DNA of 64,000 bases. It comes from Desulfotruncus arcticus DSM 17038. GTDB lineage: Bacteria > Bacillota > Desulfotomaculia > Desulfotomaculales > Desulfallaceae. Location: contig NZ_FOOX01000024.1 in NCBI RefSeq assembly GCF_900113335.1, forward strand, positions 1 to 64,000, given 5' to 3'. Positions 61,029-64,000 of the stretch are shown here, piece by piece. The notes beneath the pieces are model-generated. The model did no database searches. It was given only the letters and a program-made list of their open reading frames with translations, and was not told the origin of the DNA. A program made the translations under genes and the position numbers. Each line of letters starts with the position of its first letter. Position 1 is the first letter of the stretch.

Positions 61029-61697
61029 TTGTCTCAAATGGAAAAGCGACATCAGATTATAATATTAATTGTTGCGGCGGTAATACTGTTTAGTGCCGGG
61101 TACAAATATTCCCAGGTCAAGCAAACCGGCAACCCGGCGGATGATGGGCTGGTCTCCGGCCCGGAAGACGGGCAAGGGGCGTTATTTGAAGAGGAGAGTC
61201 CGCAGGAGCCGGATGAAATTGTTGTTCACGTGGCCGGTGCGGTAAAAAAGCCGGGGGTTTACCGCCTGCCTCCGGGGTCCCGGGTAATAGATGCAATTGA
61301 TTTAGCCGGCTCCACTGAAGATTCGGCCCTGGACAGATTAAACCTGGCCGCGCCGCTGGAAGACGGGAAACAAGTCACCGTATTCAGCATAAGTGAACTC
61401 AAACAACAGCAGGAAGCAGGCCTGGCGCCGCCGCCCGCCTCAGCGCAATTATCCGGTGCGGCGGCGTATACTACAGCTTACCCGGGTAATAACAGCAGCG
61501 GTGGGTTAATCAATATCAACCTGGCCGGTACGGCCCAGCTTGAGCAGTTGCCCGGCATCGGTCCCGCCTTGGCCCAGCGGATTATTGATTACCGTACCCA
61601 AAACGGTCCATTTGCTGCTATAGAAGATTTAATGAACGTATCAGGAATTGGCGAAAAAAGGTTTGAGCAGATTAAAAGTCAGATATGTGTAAACTAA
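61029..61697 (+). CDS. comEA: ComEA-like competence DNA-binding protein
   Basis: 222 residues. One N-terminal membrane helix (IIILIVAAVILFSAGYKY), an SLBB domain (IVVHVAGAVKKPGVYRLPPGSRVIDAIDLAG) and a C-terminal helix-hairpin-helix pair (NINLAGTAQLEQLPGIGPALAQRIIDYR ... IEDLMNVSGIGEKRFEQIK). ComEA binds incoming DNA outside the membrane for uptake. The partner comEC is not in the window. TTG 61029 follows AAGGTGAG. Confidence 0.93.
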   Translation: MSQMEKRHQIIILIVAAVILFSAGYKYSQVKQTGNPADDGLVSGPEDGQGALFEEESPQEPDEIVVHVAGAVKKPGVYRLPPGSRVIDAIDLAGSTEDSALDRLNLAAPLEDGKQVTVFSISELKQQQEAGLAPPPASAQLSGAAAYTTAYPGNNSSGGLININLAGTAQLEQLPGIGPALAQRIIDYRTQNGPFAAIEDLMNVSGIGEKRFEQIKSQICVN

Positions 61698-61703
61698 CTG
61701 ATA

Positions 61704-61790
61704 ACAAGTGTGGCGCGGCGGACTGTCAACTGCCGCTGCCTGCCCCGCCTAAAACGGGACTGCCGAAGTCCCGGGTAAAAGCGCACTTGT
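61704..61790 (+). other. Compact GC-rich structured region after comEA
   Basis: ACAAGTG (61704-61710) pairs with CACTTGT (61784-61790) and encloses two hairpins: GCGG/CCGC around 61716-61736 and GGGACT/AGTCCC around 61755-61772. No clear T tract follows. It may be a terminator relic or a small structured RNA. Confidence 0.4.
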
Positions 61791-61840
61791 CATGAATAAT
61801 ATAAACACGTATAATAAAGCTGTATTGACAATTTAATACC

Positions 61841-61996
61841 TTTTGCAGGTGCCCTTAATGAGGGAGAATAGGGAACCGGGTGAAATTCCCGGGCGGACCC
61901 GCCACTGTGAAGAGGAGGCTGCACAATATGCCACTGGACGGTGGTCCGGGAAGGCGTGTTGGTCTGTGAATCTGAGTCAGGAGACCTGCCTGCAAA
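61841..61996 (+). ncRNA. Cobalamin (B12) riboswitch
   Basis: The conserved core is readable: outer stem TTTTGCAGG/CCTGCAAAA (61841-61849/61988-61996), GGGAACCGGGTGAAATTCCC, the B12 box GCCACTG at 61901-61907, and the GTCAGGAGACC end. A strong terminator follows, so it should switch off the downstream alpha-ribazole genes when B12 is bound. A short frame that crosses it is not a gene. Confidence 0.96.
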
Positions 61997-62022
61997 AGAT
62001 TGGTGCAGCCATGAATGATGGT

Positions 62023-62083
62023 AAAGTTCATGACCTATTAGCTGAATGCGGCCGGCGCATCAGCCAATAGGTCATGAACTTTT
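62023..62083 (+). terminator. Riboswitch-controlled intrinsic terminator
   Basis: A ~17-bp stem (AAAGTTCATGACCTATT with its complement) closes a 26-base loop and ends in TTTTTATTTT. It lies between the riboswitch and the CblS-like gene. Confidence 0.88.
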
Positions 62084-62126
62084 TATTTTACGCCGGATTA
62101 TTGGCCCGTAGGAAGGGGGGATATTA

Positions 62127-62876
62127 TTGAGTTACATGGGCAGGGATGTTGAGGTGGTGCCGCTTGATGACAGTAAACATATGGTGGCTGCCTGTGACTC
62201 CTGCGGCGCTGTCGGCTCCAAAGATTTGGACGTAGTAAAAGTCTCTAATTACATAGTTGGCAGGTTTACGGCCAGGGTGGCTTTACTGGAGGTGCTGGCC
62301 ACGGGAGCAAGGCCTGTTTTGCTGGCAGTAACCTCAGCCAATGAACCCTATCCGACTACTAAGGGAATTTTGCAAGGTGTCCGTGACGAATTGAAGGCTT
62401 TGGATTTAACAGAAACGCAACTGGCCATCACCTCCGAAAAAAACATGCCCACCAGACAGACTGGTTTGGGTATTACAGCTATTGGGGTTTGTGCCAAGGA
62501 AGCACTGCGGGTTGCCACCTCCAGGCCGGGAGATGACCTGTATTGTCTGGGACTACCCAAAGTAGGCGCCGAAGTGGTTGCCCACGATGACCCTGAAATA
62601 GTTCAGGGGCAACATATACTGGCCCTGCTGGCCAGTCCGGGAGTACATGACATTATACCGGTGGGGTCGCGCGGAATCCGCCGGGAAGCGGAATCTCTGG
62701 CGCTGCAGACAGGCTGTGGTTTTAAGCAGGAAAAAACCGTTGCAGTTAATCTGAATAAATCGGCAGGACCGTCAACCTGCCTGATTTTCACCTGCAATAA
62801 GTACACTATGCCGCCCCATTTTCCACCAACACCTCTGGTCAGAATAGGAGGCCTGCAATATCATCCGGAGAGATAA
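62127..62876 (+). CDS. cblS: CblS-like alpha-ribazole kinase (AIRS/PurM fold)
   Basis: 249 residues with the AIR-synthase pattern (DDSKHMVAACDSCGAVGSKDLD, FTARVALLEVLATGARPVLLAVT, TGLGITAIGVC, GLPKVGAEVVAHDDPEIV). CblS phosphorylates alpha-ribazole for the lower B12 ligand in the salvage route known from Listeria and Geobacillus. The identity is inferred from the fold plus the context: B12 riboswitch upstream and CblT-like transporter downstream. A HypE- or ThiL-like role is the alternative. TTG 62127 follows GGGGG. Confidence 0.78.
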   Translation: MSYMGRDVEVVPLDDSKHMVAACDSCGAVGSKDLDVVKVSNYIVGRFTARVALLEVLATGARPVLLAVTSANEPYPTTKGILQGVRDELKALDLTETQLAITSEKNMPTRQTGLGITAIGVCAKEALRVATSRPGDDLYCLGLPKVGAEVVAHDDPEIVQGQHILALLASPGVHDIIPVGSRGIRREAESLALQTGCGFKQEKTVAVNLNKSAGPSTCLIFTCNKYTMPPHFPPTPLVRIGGLQYHPER

Positions 62877-62894
62877 TTAAAGGAGGAATTTAAA

Positions 62895-63404
62895 ATGAAC
62901 AAAGCAGAAGTCCGCAAACAGGGATTCGATCCGGCCAACGTTAAACGAATTTCGATTATAGCAGTCTTTATTGCCTTAAGCGCGGTGGGCTCACTGATAA
63001 AAATTCCCAGTCCGGTGGGAACCATCGGGTTGGATTCCGCCCCCGGCTATTTTGTCGCCCTGGCTTTTAGCGGTCCCCAGGGGGCGGCGGTAATTGCCGC
63101 CGGGCACTTGCTAACCTCGGCCATTGTGGGCTTTCCCCTGACCATACCCATACATTTATTCATAGCTGCGCAAATGGCCTTATGGGCATTGACCTTTCGG
63201 TGGATAAACAATAAATTTGGCATCATTGCGGCAGTGGTGGCGGCAGCTGTGTTAAATGGCGTGGTTTCCTCGTTTACAATGGTGCTCATTGGTGGTATCG
63301 GCGCTGTTATAGGAGTTATGCCCTTCCTGGTTGTGGGGTCGGCTATCAATGCTGTAATAGCCGCAGCAGGCTGCAAATTAATCAAGGGCAGTAAACTTAT
63401 CTAA
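62895..63404 (+). CDS. cblT: CblT-like ECF transporter S component
   Basis: 169 residues with five or six membrane helices (ISIIAVFIALSAVGSLIKIP, APGYFVALAFSGPQGAAVIAAGHLLTSAIVG, IPIHLFIAAQMALWALTF, AVIGVMPFLVVGSAINAVIAAAG). This matches ECF S components. Its place between cblS and an ECF ATPase under a B12 riboswitch points to alpha-ribazole uptake (CblT). ATG 62895 follows AAAGGAGG. Confidence 0.82.
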   Translation: MNKAEVRKQGFDPANVKRISIIAVFIALSAVGSLIKIPSPVGTIGLDSAPGYFVALAFSGPQGAAVIAAGHLLTSAIVGFPLTIPIHLFIAAQMALWALTFRWINNKFGIIAAVVAAAVLNGVVSSFTMVLIGGIGAVIGVMPFLVVGSAINAVIAAAGCKLIKGSKLI

Positions 63405-63420
63405 ATTGGGGGATGGTGGA

Positions 63421-64000
63421 TTGCCAAATGCAGTTGAATTAAAGAATGTTTCCTACAGCTACCCCAATAGCCGGCAGGCAAGTTTGAACAACGTTAATTT
63501 TTCTGTGGCGAAGGGGTCCTTTGTGGCCGTTATGGGACCTAACGGCGCCGGAAAAACAACCCTGAGCCTTTGTTTAAACGGCTTAATTCCCCAGTTGCTG
63601 GAGGGTGAACTGGCCGGTGACGTTACTGTTGACAACAAAAATCTGCGTATGTGCAGGGTCCAGGAAATGGCCGGGCACGTCGGTCTTGTTCTTGATGATC
63701 CGGAGGCCCAGATTTTTGGCCGAACCGTTATCGAGGACACTTCTTTCGGTCCGGCCAACCTTTCACTGCCGGTGGAAGAGATTTATCAGCGGGCCGGCCA
63801 GGCTTTGCAGATGACCCGCTTGAACGGCTATGAGCAAAGAAGCACCCACCGGTTGTCCGGAGGGGAAAAACAGCGCATGGCCATTGCGGGCATACTGGCC
63901 ATGCATCCGGAAATAATGGTTCTGGACGAGCCCGCCTCGGCCTTGGACCCCCTTGGCATAAGGGAAATCTATCAAACCATTGATGATTTGCGCTTGCAAA
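63421..64000 (+). CDS. ECF transporter ATPase (cut by window end)
   Basis: 193 visible residues from TTG 63421: Walker A GPNGAGKTTLSL, Q-loop LVLDDPEAQIFG, signature RLSGGEKQRMAIAG and Walker B MVLDEPASALDP. The DDPEAQ Q-loop is characteristic of energy-coupling-factor ATPases (EcfA type). It should drive the CblT-like S component; a second ATPase half or EcfT may follow past the edge. Confidence 0.9.
   Translation, partial: MPNAVELKNVSYSYPNSRQASLNNVNFSVAKGSFVAVMGPNGAGKTTLSLCLNGLIPQLLEGELAGDVTVDNKNLRMCRVQEMAGHVGLVLDDPEAQIFGRTVIEDTSFGPANLSLPVEEIYQRAGQALQMTRLNGYEQRSTHRLSGGEKQRMAIAGILAMHPEIMVLDEPASALDPLGIREIYQTIDDLRLQ

Noticed and set aside
61843..62070. 75-codon plus-strand frame
   Set aside because: It lies entirely over the cobalamin riboswitch and its terminator.
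1..64000. CRISPR array
   Set aside because: No regularly spaced direct repeats with unique spacers and no cas genes were seen; the only tandem repeats are the tRNA units and GGAGTCAGAA clusters.

Overview
The window suggests a spore-forming, anaerobic, low-to-medium GC Firmicute, most likely from the Peptococcaceae/Desulfotomaculum group. The evidence is small CotF-like coat proteins, a DegS/DegU pair, HflX and FakA/DegV proteins, heme O synthase next to Crp/Fnr regulators, a TauE/SafE exporter, a cobalamin riboswitch, and frequent TTG/GTG starts behind strong GGAGG sites. The genus is inferred from gene content only.

Positions 1 to about 30.5 kb form an integrated conjugative element (ICE) of the Tn1549/CTn type. 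Its left part holds an IS3-family end that has cut into a DUF3732 SMC-like ATPase gene, followed by an OLD-family nuclease; both look like defence cargo. A GC-rich conjugation module runs from 3.8 to 17.5 kb: candidate oriT, MobC, relaxase, PcfB, ArdC-like protein, VirD4, VirB2-like and VirB6-like proteins, a regulatory insert (XRE repressor, operator repeats, attenuator), PrgI, VirB4, DUF6075 and an M23 cell-wall hydrolase. It stops abruptly at 17.5 kb, and the topoisomerase/primase genes usual in this family are not in the window.

From 17.5 to 27 kb lies AT-rich cargo: a VKOR-like protein, two lipoproteins (one an M28 peptidase), an Amidase_6 protein, an ECF-like sigma factor with a DUF4367 membrane partner, small secreted proteins and gene remnants. 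A ~60-bp promoter-like element is present in four copies here and suggests a private regulon. The right end (27.1-30.3 kb) holds a sigma-like regulator, an HTH protein, an excisionase and a tyrosine integrase whose core-binding domain is duplicated. The integrase gene ends just before an intact tRNA-Leu(CAA), beyond which lie two ~200-bp repeats that each carry a partial tRNA-Leu.

From 31 to 64 kb the DNA looks chromosomal: ECF sigma/anti-sigma, NifU, a C-N hydrolase, YchF, an orphan N6-adenine methylase, DegS/DegU, an L,D-transpeptidase with a frameshift in an A10 tract, HflX, coat proteins, an FAD oxidoreductase, FakA and a DegV protein, a split LysO, a DUF6941 protein that seems to start at ATA, an ABC-2 transporter, a flavin oxidoreductase, gamma-carbonic anhydrase and heme O synthase. 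Two nearly identical Crp/Fnr genes follow, then a SWIM-SNF2 helicase, a DUF106-like membrane protein with TauE, a CitE-like lyase, a DUF2325 protein and ComEA. The window ends in a cobalamin-riboswitch operon for alpha-ribazole salvage (CblS-like kinase, CblT-like ECF S component, ECF ATPase cut by the window end).
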